Shown here in pieces: positions 1-7,232 of a stretch of 64,000 nucleotides of DNA. The notes under the pieces are model-generated. The model was not told the origin of the DNA. It saw nothing but the letters and a program-made list of their open reading frames with translations, and made no database searches. Origin of the DNA: Terriglobales bacterium (lineage in GTDB: Bacteria; Acidobacteriota; Terriglobia; Terriglobales; Acidobacteriaceae). The stretch covers positions 496,001 through 560,000 of the forward strand of contig JAICSO010000002.1 in assembly GCA_025936825.1 (NCBI GenBank), in the 5' to 3' direction. Numbering within the stretch: position 1 is the stretch's first letter; the number at the start of each line of letters is the position of its first letter. Made by a program: the position numbers and the translations under genes.

Positions 1-191
1 AGTACGAAGACCTGGTCAAGGCGGGCGTGCTCGATCCGACCAAAGTAGTGCGCACGGCACTGCAGAACGCCGGCTCGATCGCGTCGTTGATGCTGACGAC
101 CGAAGCCCTGGTCAGCGAGCTGCCGGAAGAGAAGAAAGCTCCGGCAATGCCTGGCGGCCACGGCGGCGGCATGGGCGACATGGGGTACTAA
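1..191 (+). CDS. groEL: Chaperonin GroEL, C-terminal end (partial)
   Basis: Only the last 62 residues are in the window; the gene enters from the left in frame with base 3. The visible part carries the typical end of the equatorial domain ([18 protein letters not shown], then [15 protein letters not shown]) and the Gly-Gly-Met-rich flexible tail that projects into the GroEL ring cavity, ending MGDMGY. GroEL is the 60-kDa ATP-driven folding chaperone of the cytosol. A strong intrinsic terminator follows within 40 bases. Decayed copies of this same 3' end recur downstream at about 861, 1127, 2529 and 2939. Identity is certain; whether the genome has further groEL paralogues cannot be seen here. 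Confidence 0.97.
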   Translation, partial: YEDLVKAGVLDPTKVVRTALQNAGSIASLMLTTEALVSELPEEKKAPAMPGGHGGGMGDMGY

Positions 192-226
192 GGACGTGTG
201 GCGCGGGCGCCTCGCCCGCGAAGACT

Positions 227-256
227 AAAAAGCCCCGGCGAAAGCCGGGGCTTTTT
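227..256 (+). terminator. Intrinsic terminator of groEL
   Basis: AAGCCCCGGC, loop GAAA, GCCGGGGCTT and then a T run form a near-perfect GC-rich hairpin. A smaller GC hairpin lies just before it at about 200-220. Confidence 0.9.
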
Positions 257-293
257 GCATCCCACCGCGCTAGAATGAGCGACGAGGACATTC

Positions 294-548
294 ATGGCAC
301 ACTTAACACCGCAAGCGTCCGATCTCTTGGAGAAAGCGCTCAGCCTATCTACCCAGGAGCGTGGCCTGATTATCGATCGCCTGATTGAGAGCCTCGATGA
401 AGCTCCACCCGACGCCGGAGTCGAGAAAGCCTGGGCGGAAGAGATCAAGCGCCGGGTTGACGATGTTCACAGTGGCAGAGTCGAAATGATTCCCGGAGAA
501 GAAGTGCGCCGTCGCCTCGGTCGTCGCCTCCTCCATGGCCGAGAGTAA
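294..548 (+). CDS. Antitoxin, putative addiction-module component (RelB-like)
   Basis: An 84-residue protein matching the short 'putative addiction module component' antitoxins (Unstab_antitox/TIGR02574 type): an N-terminal helix with SDLLEKALSLSTQERGLIIDRLIESL, then a middle that ends KAWAEEIKRRVDDVHSGRVE and a C-terminal tail with PGEEVRRRL, the part that normally wraps around the toxin. It overlaps the next gene by 14 bases, the usual antitoxin-first layout that couples translation. A GAGG ribosome site lies 7 bases before the ATG, and a TAGAAT -10-like box sits at 271-276, directly after the groEL terminator. The complex is expected to repress its own promoter. Family assignment is firm; activity is not tested. 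Confidence 0.85.
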   Translation: MAHLTPQASDLLEKALSLSTQERGLIIDRLIESLDEAPPDAGVEKAWAEEIKRRVDDVHSGRVEMIPGEEVRRRLGRRLLHGRE

Positions 549-837
549 ACCCTATCGCGTTCATCCACTCGCGTGGGCGGACATTGACGCCGCTGACGCC
601 TGGTATTTCGAACGCAGCCCGGACACCGCCGACGCTTTTGTTGCCGAGGTTTCCTTAGCGATTGAAACCATCTGCGAAGCACCTCAACGCTGGCCGAAGT
701 ATCTGTACGGAACACATCGATTTCTTCTGTACCGGTTCCCGTTCTCAATTGTTTATCTCGATGATCCAGACACGGTCAGCGTGATCGCAGTGGCTCATCA
801 CAAACGCAAACCGGGATACTGGAACAAGCGAGTTTAG
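535..837 (+). CDS. Toxin of the ParE/RelE superfamily
   Basis: A 100-residue small basic protein with the ParE/RelE fold signature: early WADIDAADAWYFERS helix, FVAEVSLAIETICEAPQRWPKY, the strand FLLYRFPFSIVYLDD and a C-terminal VIAVAHHKRKPGYW. The ending with basic H-x-K-R-x-P-x-Y-W is common in this group. ParE members poison gyrase and RelE members cut mRNA on the ribosome; sequence alone does not settle which applies. It shares 14 bases with the antitoxin start, so the two are one operon. The module sits between the true groEL tail and a second groEL-tail copy at 861-973, which suggests it arrived with the duplication. Confidence 0.87.
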   Translation: MAESKPYRVHPLAWADIDAADAWYFERSPDTADAFVAEVSLAIETICEAPQRWPKYLYGTHRFLLYRFPFSIVYLDDPDTVSVIAVAHHKRKPGYWNKRV

Positions 838-860
838 TCGTCCTGACTCTGGTTCGAGTC

Positions 861-973
861 CAATGCCGGGCGGACACGGCGGCATGGGCGACATGGGGTA
901 CTGAGGGCGTGTGGCGCGGGCGCCCTCGCCCGCGAAGACTAAGAAGCCCCGGCGAAAGCCGGGGCTTTTTGCT
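861..973 (+). pseudogene. Decayed copy of the groEL 3' end with its terminator
   Basis: Bases 861-903 repeat the last codons of groEL ([12 protein letters not shown] and stop) and continue through the same GC hairpin and the same terminator (944-970) found after the true gene. It has no upstream coding sequence, so it is a fragment. The similarity begins abruptly 24 bases after the toxin stop codon, marking the edge of a duplication that enclosed the toxin-antitoxin module. Confidence 0.8.
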
Positions 974-990
974 TGTATCCTTTCTTGAAT

Positions 991-1118
991 GCATCATCCC
1001 GAAGCTCGGCGCTTTCACCAGCCGAGCGAGGGATCTCGCGTGGATCACTCACGCCCGTGTTGGTCCACGCCAGATTCCTCGTCCCGCTGGTGAGTGCGCG
1101 GGACTTCGGAATGACGCA
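991..1118. repeat. Dispersed inverted repeat, family A copy 1
   Basis: An element bounded by GCATCATCCCGAAG on the left and its approximate inverse complement CTTCGGAATGACGCA on the right. The interior contains GAGGGATCTCGCGTGGATCACTCACGC and the complementary-style GTCCACGCCAGATTCCTCG, so the whole can fold into a long hairpin. The same family recurs at 2348, 2758, 10471, 15104 and 17729, with partial copies elsewhere. It has no coding capacity and resembles a MITE or REP-type element. Confidence 0.75.
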
Positions 1119-1151
1119 AATTGATTTGTGCATGCCGACGACCGAGACCTT

Positions 1152-2069
1152 CTATTTGCACGTGGCAACAAAGCCTTTGAATCCCGAGAATCCCGTAATC
1201 AAGCCTTTCCTCGGGCTGATGCCGAAGGCGTAAGTTGGGACATTACTATTCGGCATCACCATCTTCTTGAATGTCCCGTTCACGTAAATATACGAGTTCA
1301 GCGACGTGCTGCCCTGGTTCGTGGTCGCAACGATCAGATTGGAGTTGCTGATTCCCTGCAGCGTGGTTTGTTTGTTGGGATAGCTCAGCGACGCCCACTT
1401 ACCATTGCTGTAGATGAATCCGTGTTTCCACTCGTTGGGCGGCAGGTTCTTGCTGTAATAGCCAACGATCGTGCCGTTGTCATTGATGCCGTTGGCAACG
1501 GTCTCGGCAGCGCCAGGATAATTCAACGCGATCCCCTGGCCGTTGCCAAAAAGCTTGAACCCATGCATCGTGCCCGCCGAGTCTCTATACATTCCCACGA
1601 TCGTCCCCCACCGGTTGATCCCGAAGGGATAAAAGCTGTTATACGTCGTGCCGCCAATCGTCATCTTCAATGGCGTGTAGTTGGATCCATTCAGCGAGAA
1701 CGGCATAGGCGTCTTGCCCGGCAGGGTGATGCCAATGGTGGTGCCGAAGTAACTGCGGTCGTACAAAAAGGTCTGCACCGGCTGGCCATTTGAGCTGTGC
1801 TGATAGTAGTTAGTGGTGCCATTCGGGAAGTGGAAAAATCCCATCTCGATAAAGTTGGTGTCGTCGTAACCGTCGCCGACTACAGTGGCGTAGTCATTCA
1901 CACCGCGCGGCGTCAGACTGCGGGTCGCATTGCCGACAGAAAACTGAGTGCTGAACGTTTCCGAAAACTGGCAGGAGGCCTGGGTTTGTGCATTGGCGAA
2001 AGCAACGAGAAAGAACACTGCTACCAGTGTGGAAACGGAAAGCCACACATGCTTGTGCTGGATCGACAT
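1152..2069 (-). CDS. Exported HAF-repeat-like protein of unknown function
   Basis: A 305-residue protein starting at the ATG at 2069, chosen because a GAGGT ribosome site precedes it and the following residues form a clean signal peptide (about 1-27, ending FANAQ). The mature part is a beta-rich repeat: GVNDYATVVG, GINRWGTIVGMY, GINDNGTIVGYY and GISNSNLIVAT recur at roughly 50-70 residue spacing, resembling the 'probable extracellular repeat, HAF family' units but more divergent. A HGFIY-type strand follows some units. No catalytic motif is visible. A second, more typical HAF protein lies at 16184-17206. The 3' end abuts dispersed repeats and a groEL-tail fragment (about 1127-1150). Function unknown. 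Confidence 0.75.
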   Translation of the reverse strand: MSIQHKHVWLSVSTLVAVFFLVAFANAQTQASCQFSETFSTQFSVGNATRSLTPRGVNDYATVVGDGYDDTNFIEMGFFHFPNGTTNYYQHSSNGQPVQTFLYDRSYFGTTIGITLPGKTPMPFSLNGSNYTPLKMTIGGTTYNSFYPFGINRWGTIVGMYRDSAGTMHGFKLFGNGQGIALNYPGAAETVANGINDNGTIVGYYSKNLPPNEWKHGFIYSNGKWASLSYPNKQTTLQGISNSNLIVATTNQGSTSLNSYIYVNGTFKKMVMPNSNVPTYAFGISPRKGLITGFSGFKGFVATCK

Positions 2070-2347
2070 ACATACCTCGCAAAAAGATTCCTGAGCAGCA
2101 GGTTTTGCACGCGTCAGTTTGCGTGATGGATGATCTGATTTGAAAACACGGTTGCACCTCGCGAGAGTGGCAGGCGCGCTATTTCTCTGTATGGCTTCTA
2201 AGGGCACAGCCTCGCGGGAACGTGGAATGTCGCTCTGCTCAGGGCACGCTTGGAGCGATCACAGGCAAGACCATGTAGGTCGGACATTCCCTTCGGCTTC
2301 GCTCATGGCAGGCCGTGTCCGACCGATTTTATTTTTTCTTCGCTACA
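2070..2347. other. Intergenic stretch with a repeated hairpin
   Basis: No gene is apparent. A hairpin at about 2278-2327 (GGTCGGACA paired with TGTCCGACC) is repeated in shorter form at about 2713-2735 (TCGGACATTCGTGTCCGA). In both places it directly precedes a family A repeat, so it is part of a larger duplicated block. Confidence 0.5.
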
Positions 2348-2518
2348 TGCGTCATCCCGAACGTCGGCGTACTTCAGCCGGCGGAGGGATCTTGCGTGGA
2401 TCGTCTAAGATCCGAGGTGCTCCACGCGAGATTCCCTTCGACTCCTTCCGCGTTGCGTCACTCGCTCACGGCAGGCTCTCGTCCCGCTGGTGAGTGTGCG
2501 GGACTTAGGAATGACGCA
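2348..2518. repeat. Dispersed inverted repeat, family A copy 2
   Basis: Starts TGCGTCATCCCGAACGTCGG and ends with GGGACTTAGGAATGACGCA, near-inverse complements. The 171-base interior includes TTCGACTCCTTCCGC and GTCCCGCTGGTGAGTGTGCG, shared with copy 3. A groEL-tail fragment begins 10 bases after its right end. Confidence 0.8.
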
Positions 2519-2528
2519 AATTGATTTG

Positions 2529-2622
2529 TTGATGCTGACGACCGAAGTCCTGGTCAGCAAACTGCGGGAAGCGAAGAAGTCTGCTCCGATGCCCGGCGAC
2601 ACGGCGGCATGGGCAGAGACAT
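2529..2622 (+). pseudogene. Decayed groEL 3'-end fragment
   Basis: Reads TTGATGCTGACGACCGAAG and continues with LVSKLREAKKSAPMP-like codons and a frameshifted Gly/Met tail, closely matching bases 89-180 of the true gene. It has no start, upstream domain or terminator. Confidence 0.75.
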
Positions 2623-2757
2623 GTATTGAGATAGGCCATGTGAGATAGGCCATGTGGGGACGGGCGCCCTCGCCCGTCCGGTCGAGCGCAAGCTCGACAT
2701 CAAGAACATATGGATCGGACATTCGTGTCCGAACCATTTTGTTTTTTATTCCCTACA

Positions 2758-2928
2758 TGCGTCATCCCGAACGTCGGCGTACTTCAGCCGACGGAGGGAT
2801 CTTGCGCGGATCACTCACGCTCGTGTTGCTCCACGCTAGATTCCCATTCAACTCCTTCCGCATTGCGTCAGTCGCTCAGGGCAGGCTCCCGTCCCGCTGG
2901 TGAGTGCGCGGGACTTCGGAATGACGCA
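2758..2928. repeat. Dispersed inverted repeat, family A copy 3
   Basis: Nearly identical to copy 2 in ends and interior (TGCGTCATCCCGAACGTCGG ... GGGACTTCGGAATGACGCA), 171 bases long. Again it is followed after 10 bases by a groEL-tail fragment, so copies 2 and 3 are two instances of one composite block of about 340 bases. Confidence 0.8.
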
Positions 2929-2938
2929 GGTTGATTTG

Positions 2939-3110
2939 TTGATACCGACGACCGAACCGCTTGTCAGCGAGCTGCCGGAAGAGAAGACGTCCGCTCCAAT
3001 GCCTGGTGGGCCACGGCGGCATGGGCGACATGGGGTACTAAGGATTAGCCGTCCAGGCAATCGCGCCTCACGGCGCAAAACCTAAAGCCCAGCCGCAAGG
3101 CTGGGCTTTT
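2939..3110 (+). pseudogene. Decayed groEL 3'-end fragment with a different terminator
   Basis: Matches the groEL tail from TTGAT.CCGACGACCGAA through SELPEEK and the MGDMGY codons to TACTAA, with an extra G near 3008 that breaks the frame. The hairpin at 3084-3110 (AAAGCCCAGC, loop, GCTGGGCTTTT) is an intrinsic terminator unlike those after the first two copies, so this tail may descend from another groEL paralogue. Confidence 0.7.
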
Positions 3111-3119
3111 CTCTTTTCT

Positions 3120-3416
3120 TTGATAAGCAATGGGGAACCCATTACTCAGTAGCTTCTAAGCTGGGACACTCAGGAAAGGTGTTGAGACTCGAAGCTGACG
3201 GCCCATTGGTTCGAACCCCGAACTCGCGGTGCCCTGCTGCAACATCTTCACGATCACCACTATTTCCCTGTTTTCCGCAGGCCTTCCCGGAAAGGGCCTC
3301 CACGAGTCCCGAGCAGAGACCACACTTTGGCACCAGTGCCGACCAGCGCCCGACAGCAAGCCAGCATCACGCTCATTCTCATTCCTCTGGCTTCTTATCG
3401 TATCCTTGAACGTTAT
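3120..3416. other. Gene-poor stretch
   Basis: About 300 bases with no convincing coding sequence, RNA or repeat. It directly borders the truncated end of the methyltransferase gene and may be inserted or rearranged DNA. Confidence 0.4.
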
Positions 3417-3863
3417 TTACATTAACGCATAAGTCTTGAGGAGCAACACGGCGTCCACAGGAGCGGGCAGAAGCGCGTCATTCGGCTTGCCCAGAACGGT
3501 TTTGACGTTGTGCAGGCCTTCCTTCTTCACGCGCGCGTCGATGTGCTGAACCGAGTCGGGATTGATGTCCTCGGCGTAAACCGTGCCGTTGTCGCCGACC
3601 CTTCGGGCCGCCAGCACGGTGAAAAAACCAGAGCCTGCTCCGACATCGGCGACACTCTTACCGGACGAAATGCCGAGCGTGTCCATCACGCGATTGATTT
3701 GCAGCCGCTCCGCTCTGCCCGGGTCGTCGAAGATGGAGAGATCGCCAGTGTAAGGCGTGCTGGTTGGACGATGCGCGGGAGTTGGAGCTGTCTGGGCGAA
3801 AGAGGCTATGCAGAAAATAGCGACGCTGATTAAGGGCGTAAGTTTTCTAAACCGCAGCAACAT
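3417..3863 (-). pseudogene. Exported SAM-dependent methyltransferase, C-terminally truncated
   Basis: The ATG at 3863 is supported by an AGGAGA ribosome site and a signal peptide (about 1-24, ending ASFAQ). The 148 residues contain SIFDDPGRAERLQINRVMDTLG, then the SAM-binding motif SVADVGAGSGFFTVLAARRVG (about 71-91) and the acidic YAEDINP. They stop soon after motif IV-like DAVLLLKTY. Related exported methyltransferases normally go on for roughly another 80-100 residues with the strand order that completes the Rossmann fold. The tail here diverges after KTY and ends ALM-stop, so the gene has probably lost its 3' part to a rearrangement. It may be expressed but is unlikely to be active. Confidence 0.65.
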
Positions 3864-4061
3864 GGCAACGTCTCCTGGCCCCGAAGGTATTTTAGGACAC
3901 GATGTTGCCCAGGCGGATGAATTCCCCGAATGTGTCACGAGCCGCGCCCAAGATAAGCGATTCTTTGCCTGCGAATGAAACGGGATTCTCCTAGCGACAT
4001 AGCGAATACAAAGGAGTGGTCACAGCGTGTCGCCGACCTGTGACAAGCGTATTCTTGAGCC

Positions 4062-4574
4062 ATGAAATCTCAATTCAGACGTATTGCAATCCTGGATCTC
4101 ATTTGCTGTGTATTGATGGGCGTGACGAGTGTGAGCGCGCAGGCGACGATGCGCGTTCCAAAGGATGGCGATCTGCATCCAGCATCGGCGTCAGACGTGC
4201 CTTCGGGACAGTTGATTCAGCCAGAAGAATTGGCGGCCGGGTTGCGGTCTGCGAAATCGGCTAAACCATTGCTATTCCAGATCGGATTCCGGGTGCTTTA
4301 CGTGCAGGCTCACATTCCGGGGTCGGAATACGTGGCGGCGGGCTCATCTCCTACTGGTGCGCAGCAACTACGGGAGCGTGTCGAGAAGTTGCCACGAGAC
4401 AAAGCTATTGTGCTTTACTGCGGCTGTTGCCCGTGGAGCCATTGCCCCAATGTACAACCTGCCTATGAGCTGCTGCACGGCATGGGATTCACGAATGTGA
4501 AAGTTCTCTTCATTGCGCATGACTTCGGAGCCGACTGGGTGAACAAAGGATATCCGGTGGAGGCAGGACAATAG
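4062..4574 (+). CDS. Exported rhodanese-like protein with a Cys-rich active-site loop
   Basis: 170 residues: signal peptide at about 1-27 (ending SVSAQ), then a rhodanese-homology domain with HIPGSEYV (about 84-91) and the active-site loop YCGCCPWSHCPN (about 119-130), where Cys120 is in the position of the sulfur-accepting cysteine. The loop carries three further cysteines or ligating residues, unlike the simple CxxGxR loop of classical rhodaneses, and occurs in a subgroup of exported proteins. The end FGADWVNKGYPVEAG matches the usual rhodanese C-terminus. The next gene, a thioredoxin-like reductase, starts 34 bases later on the same strand, suggesting a joint role in periplasmic sulfur or thiol chemistry. 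Confidence 0.82.
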   Translation: MKSQFRRIAILDLICCVLMGVTSVSAQATMRVPKDGDLHPASASDVPSGQLIQPEELAAGLRSAKSAKPLLFQIGFRVLYVQAHIPGSEYVAAGSSPTGAQQLRERVEKLPRDKAIVLYCGCCPWSHCPNVQPAYELLHGMGFTNVKVLFIAHDFGADWVNKGYPVEAGQ

Positions 4575-4608
4575 CGGCAGCACTGCGTACGACAGAAGCC
4601 GAGTTGCG

Positions 4609-5139
4609 ATGAAGAACTGGACCATCCCCATCGTGCTGATTGTCGTTTGCTTCGCAGCCTATTTCGTGGCGCGACATCATCGGCGGGCGAACCTGTCCAG
4701 CGGATCACAGCCGGGACAGCTCGCGCCGGAATTCTCCTTGAAGGATTTGCGCGGGCAAACTATTAAGCTCGTGGATTATCGCGGAAAAGTGCTGCTACTG
4801 AATTTCTGGGCGACGTGGTGCGAACCGTGCCGGCAGGAGATACCGGAGTTCATTCAGCTACAGAACACGAATCCGAACTTACAGATTGTGGGCATCTCGC
4901 TGGACGACAGTGAGGAACCCGTCCACACCTTCTATAACCAATTCAAAATGAATTACCCAGTTGCGGTGGGCGACGCCGGCCTTGCGCGACGTTACGGCGG
5001 AATTCTTGGACTGCCTGTCACTTTCCTCATCGATTGTGGGGGGCGCATCTCGGTAAGGCATATCGGCGAAGTGCAGATACCTGAAGTTACAGAGGAAATC
5101 ACGTCCCTGTTAAAGAGCGGCTCGTGTTTACCACGATAG
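4609..5139 (+). CDS. Membrane-anchored thiol-disulfide oxidoreductase, TlpA/ResA type
   Basis: 176 residues. An N-terminal membrane anchor (about 5-21) is followed by the AhpC/TSA-type thioredoxin fold: PGQLAPEFSLKDLRGQ, VLLLNFWATWCEPCRQEIPEF with the redox pair Cys71-Cys74, the strand LQIVGISLDD, and the cis-proline loop GLPVTFLID. These are hallmarks of TlpA/ResA proteins, which reduce disulfides outside the membrane, for instance in cytochrome c maturation. It follows the rhodanese gene by 34 bases and the two are likely cotranscribed. Two extra cysteines (ID-Cys-GG and near the C-terminus) are not part of the family core. Confidence 0.92.
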   Translation: MKNWTIPIVLIVVCFAAYFVARHHRRANLSSGSQPGQLAPEFSLKDLRGQTIKLVDYRGKVLLLNFWATWCEPCRQEIPEFIQLQNTNPNLQIVGISLDDSEEPVHTFYNQFKMNYPVAVGDAGLARRYGGILGLPVTFLIDCGGRISVRHIGEVQIPEVTEEITSLLKSGSCLPR

Positions 5140-5173
5140 CCTGACGTTTCCCGGAAAGAACCGCAGGAGAACA

Positions 5174-5202
5174 AAGGCCCCGGCAGTCTACCGAGGCCTT
5201 TG
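5174..5202. terminator. Bidirectional terminator
   Basis: AAAGGCC and GGCCTTT form a hairpin with an additional CGG/CCG pairing inside. It lies between two convergent genes, so it can serve both. Confidence 0.7.
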
Positions 5203-5215
5203 CGTTTGATCATTC

Positions 5216-5641
5216 TTACGACTTATTCATCGTGAAGGTGCCTGACCCTGTGCAGCCTGAGGTCGAGCCAGTAAGGGTCCACGTTCCCGCAATCGAGTTG
5301 TTGTTCGCGGTACCGTTCAGCTGCAGTTGATTGCTGCCGCTGCTGGAGTTCACCGTCATCTGGAAGCCGCCGCTACTTATGCCGTTGAAGGTTCCGGAAA
5401 GGACAAACGCTCCGGTCGCGCTGGATGTACCAGGGAAGCACGGCTCCTGCGTATTGAAGTTGAGATTGGTGAGGTTGAGTCCGTTGTTGCTGACCGCCGT
5501 CAATGCCGTAGTGAAGTTGAATGCCTGTGAGCCGTTGGTATCCGACAGCACAGCGGTCCATGTTCCGTTAATCGACGAGTGATCGGTGGAACACGCTGCG
5601 AGCAGCGCGGCCAGTCCGAGCACAAGTAAGAGTCGTTTCAT
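5216..5641 (-). CDS. Small lipoprotein of unknown function
   Basis: The ATG at 5641 is preceded by GGGAG and opens a lipoprotein signal: MKRLLLVLGLAALLAAC with the lipidated cysteine at position 17. The mature domain (about 125 residues) is Thr/Ser/Asn-rich and beta-strand-like, with GTWTAVLSDTNGSQAF, GAFVLSGTFNG and SIAGTWTLTGS; the repeated GTW-x-L pattern suggests a small lipocalin-like barrel. Two cysteines (EPCFPG and SGCTGSG) may form a disulfide. No enzymatic motif is visible. Such short Gly-Thr-Trp lipoproteins are common in acidobacteria and have no assigned role. Confidence 0.8.
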   Translation of the reverse strand: MKRLLLVLGLAALLAACSTDHSSINGTWTAVLSDTNGSQAFNFTTALTAVSNNGLNLTNLNFNTQEPCFPGTSSATGAFVLSGTFNGISSGGFQMTVNSSSGSNQLQLNGTANNNSIAGTWTLTGSTSGCTGSGTFTMNKS

Positions 5642-5918
5642 CGTTGGTCTCCCGGGAGTGAAATACACGCGCGCCCAGTTGCGTTACCGCGCAATGCGAG
5701 ATTCCACGCGGGATCTAAGGTGAACACCTGTGCGCAGGCGAAAATGGCTGCTTGATTAAACCCGCAAACAGAGATGTAGTTGCGGCAATGGGCCGAAAGT
5801 TTCGCCAAACTACGGTTCGCAACCGAACAGTTCGTCTTTACTTGCTGTCACGCCGGTCTGACTCGCGGAGGAATTGGTGGACGCTGCAAACAAACTTCCG
5901 CAAACATTCTGAGTCCAG

Positions 5919-5938
5919 ATAGATGTATATACATCTAT
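5919..5938. promoter_or_regulatory. Perfect 20-bp palindrome, probable MarR operator
   Basis: ATAGATGTAT followed by its exact inverse complement ATACATCTAT, ending 8 bases before the ATG of the MarR-family gene. AT-rich palindromes of this length beside marR genes are typical autoregulatory operators, so binding would block transcription of the regulator and the membrane protein behind it. No Shine-Dalgarno is visible between the palindrome and the start. Confidence 0.75.
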
Positions 5939-5945
5939 TGCACAT

Positions 5946-6383
5946 ATGAACTTGCTTCCAAATCTTCCCTGCATGTGCAGCAGTGTACGGCGGGCGTCTC
6001 GCGCCCTAACGCAGCTGTACGAGCAGGCTCTTCGACCCACCGGGCTTCGGGCAACCCAGTTCACCATCCTGCAAGTGCTGTCACGCGCGGGAGAGGTGTT
6101 GCAGGGGCAGTTGGGCGAGATGCTCGCCATGGATAGCACCACCCTGACCCGCACGTTGGAGATCATGATTAAGCGGGAATGGGTGGCTGAGCGTCGAGGA
6201 GAAGACCGGCGGCAACGGTGGCTCCGCCTCTCCAAAGCCGGGAAGTCAAAGCTCCACCGCACGTTGCCGGCCTGGGAGAAGGTCCAATCGCAACTGCAGC
6301 GCGAGTTGGGAGAGACGACGTGGAAACATCTCTTCCGCGTAGCCGATCAACTGACCGTACTCGCGACAACCGATCACAAATAG
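5946..6383 (+). CDS. MarR-family transcriptional regulator
   Basis: 145 residues with the MarR winged-helix layout: N-terminal dimerisation helix RRASRALTQLYEQALRPTGL, helix-turn-helix TQFTILQVLSRAGEVLQGQLGEMLAMDSTTLTRTLEIM (about 37-76), then the wing WVAERRGEDRRQRWLRLSKAG with the conserved D-R-R motif, and C-terminal dimerisation helices. Members bind palindromic operators and release them on binding phenolic or oxidant ligands. A perfect palindrome sits directly upstream. A membrane protein gene follows 24 bases downstream and is its likely target. The ligand is unknown. The start could also be Met10. Confidence 0.93.
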   Translation: MNLLPNLPCMCSSVRRASRALTQLYEQALRPTGLRATQFTILQVLSRAGEVLQGQLGEMLAMDSTTLTRTLEIMIKREWVAERRGEDRRQRWLRLSKAGKSKLHRTLPAWEKVQSQLQRELGETTWKHLFRVADQLTVLATTDHK

Positions 6384-6407
6384 CCGTGAAATATCAAAGG
6401 AGGACTC

Positions 6408-7052
6408 ATGAACAATTACGGAAAAGCTATTGCCGGGCTGCTCTTTGCCTGGTTCGTGTTCGCACTTTCTGCATCAGGTCTGCACCTGTTCGATAACGCA
6501 TTGAATCAAATTGGAGTCTCTGTTGCCCTCGCTGCCGGATTGCCGCTCATCATTTTCTTCCTGTGGCTGACCGTGTCCGCAGGATTCCGCAAATTTGCCC
6601 GGTCGCTCAATCCCCGGGTTCTGACGTGGTGGCAAACGGCGAGAATTCTCGGGGTTGTCTTCGTAATTCTCGAAGCACAGCAGTTACTGCCGGCGCGGTT
6701 CGCGCTTTCGGCGGGATATGGGGATATCTTCATCGGCGCCACGGCCTGGTTTGCGGCAACGAAACTCGCCAAGCCTGGAAATCGCGCACTGTTTATCCTT
6801 TGGCAGACGCTCGGGATCGTGGACCTGGTGTCAGCCGTTGCTCTCGGCGTGACGGCGGGTCTTTTCCAAAGCGCCGGGCCAAACATGCATCTGGTGACAG
6901 TGCTGCCACTCAGCCTGATTCCGACGTTTCTCGTGCCGCTGTTCCTGATGTTTCACGTGATTTCGATTGTGCAAGCGAGTAATTGGCGTGAAGCCGATCG
7001 AGATTTGCAGAGATCAGGGGGATCAGGAAGGGCGGCCGACGTTGCCGCCTGA
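6408..7052 (+). CDS. Multi-pass membrane protein, MarR-linked
   Basis: 214 residues preceded by an AGGAGG ribosome site. Hydrophobic segments lie at about 7-25, 34-57, 75-95, 103-117, 127-150 and 159-186, giving about six membrane spans. No transporter or enzyme signature is evident; the sequence has a WQTARILGVVF segment and an EAQQLLPARFALSAGYGD loop. It follows the MarR gene by 24 bases in the same direction, so the regulator probably controls its expression. Related proteins are annotated only as hypothetical membrane proteins. Confidence 0.8.
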   Translation: MNNYGKAIAGLLFAWFVFALSASGLHLFDNALNQIGVSVALAAGLPLIIFFLWLTVSAGFRKFARSLNPRVLTWWQTARILGVVFVILEAQQLLPARFALSAGYGDIFIGATAWFAATKLAKPGNRALFILWQTLGIVDLVSAVALGVTAGLFQSAGPNMHLVTVLPLSLIPTFLVPLFLMFHVISIVQASNWREADRDLQRSGGSGRAADVAA

Positions 7053-7195
7053 CGGAAAAACGGCTGTGCCAGCCAGATCACATTGTGCAGCCGTTGTCTT
7101 TCCACCCTCTGAAAACCGCAACAGGTGGGCCGCAGCAAAACGGTGGACAGCCGGAGGTCGCCTTTCTTCATGCATTGAGGCGACTTGCCGGTTGA

Positions 7196-7224
7196 TTGCA
7201 CTTCTTCAACTCTCATCGTATAGT
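7196..7224 (+). promoter_or_regulatory. Promoter with leaderless start
   Basis: TTGCAC at 7196-7201 and TATAGT at 7219-7224 are separated by exactly 17 bases. The expected transcription start falls at about 7231-7233, coinciding with the ATG at 7233, and no Shine-Dalgarno is present, so the mRNA is probably leaderless. Confidence 0.65.
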
Positions 7225-7232
7225 CCTTCGCT

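Noticed and set aside
841-868. GGTTCGAGTCC near 851, a tRNA T-loop-like word
   Set aside because: No acceptor, anticodon or D arm can be paired around it; it sits at the junction with the groEL-tail copy.
2140-2493. 117-residue plus-strand frame in the repeat zone
   Set aside because: It reads through family A repeat and hairpins; similar peptides appear at every copy.
3200-3225. GGTTCGAACCCC at 3208, another T-loop-like word
   Set aside because: Only two or three base pairs of a T stem are possible and no other arms are found on either strand.
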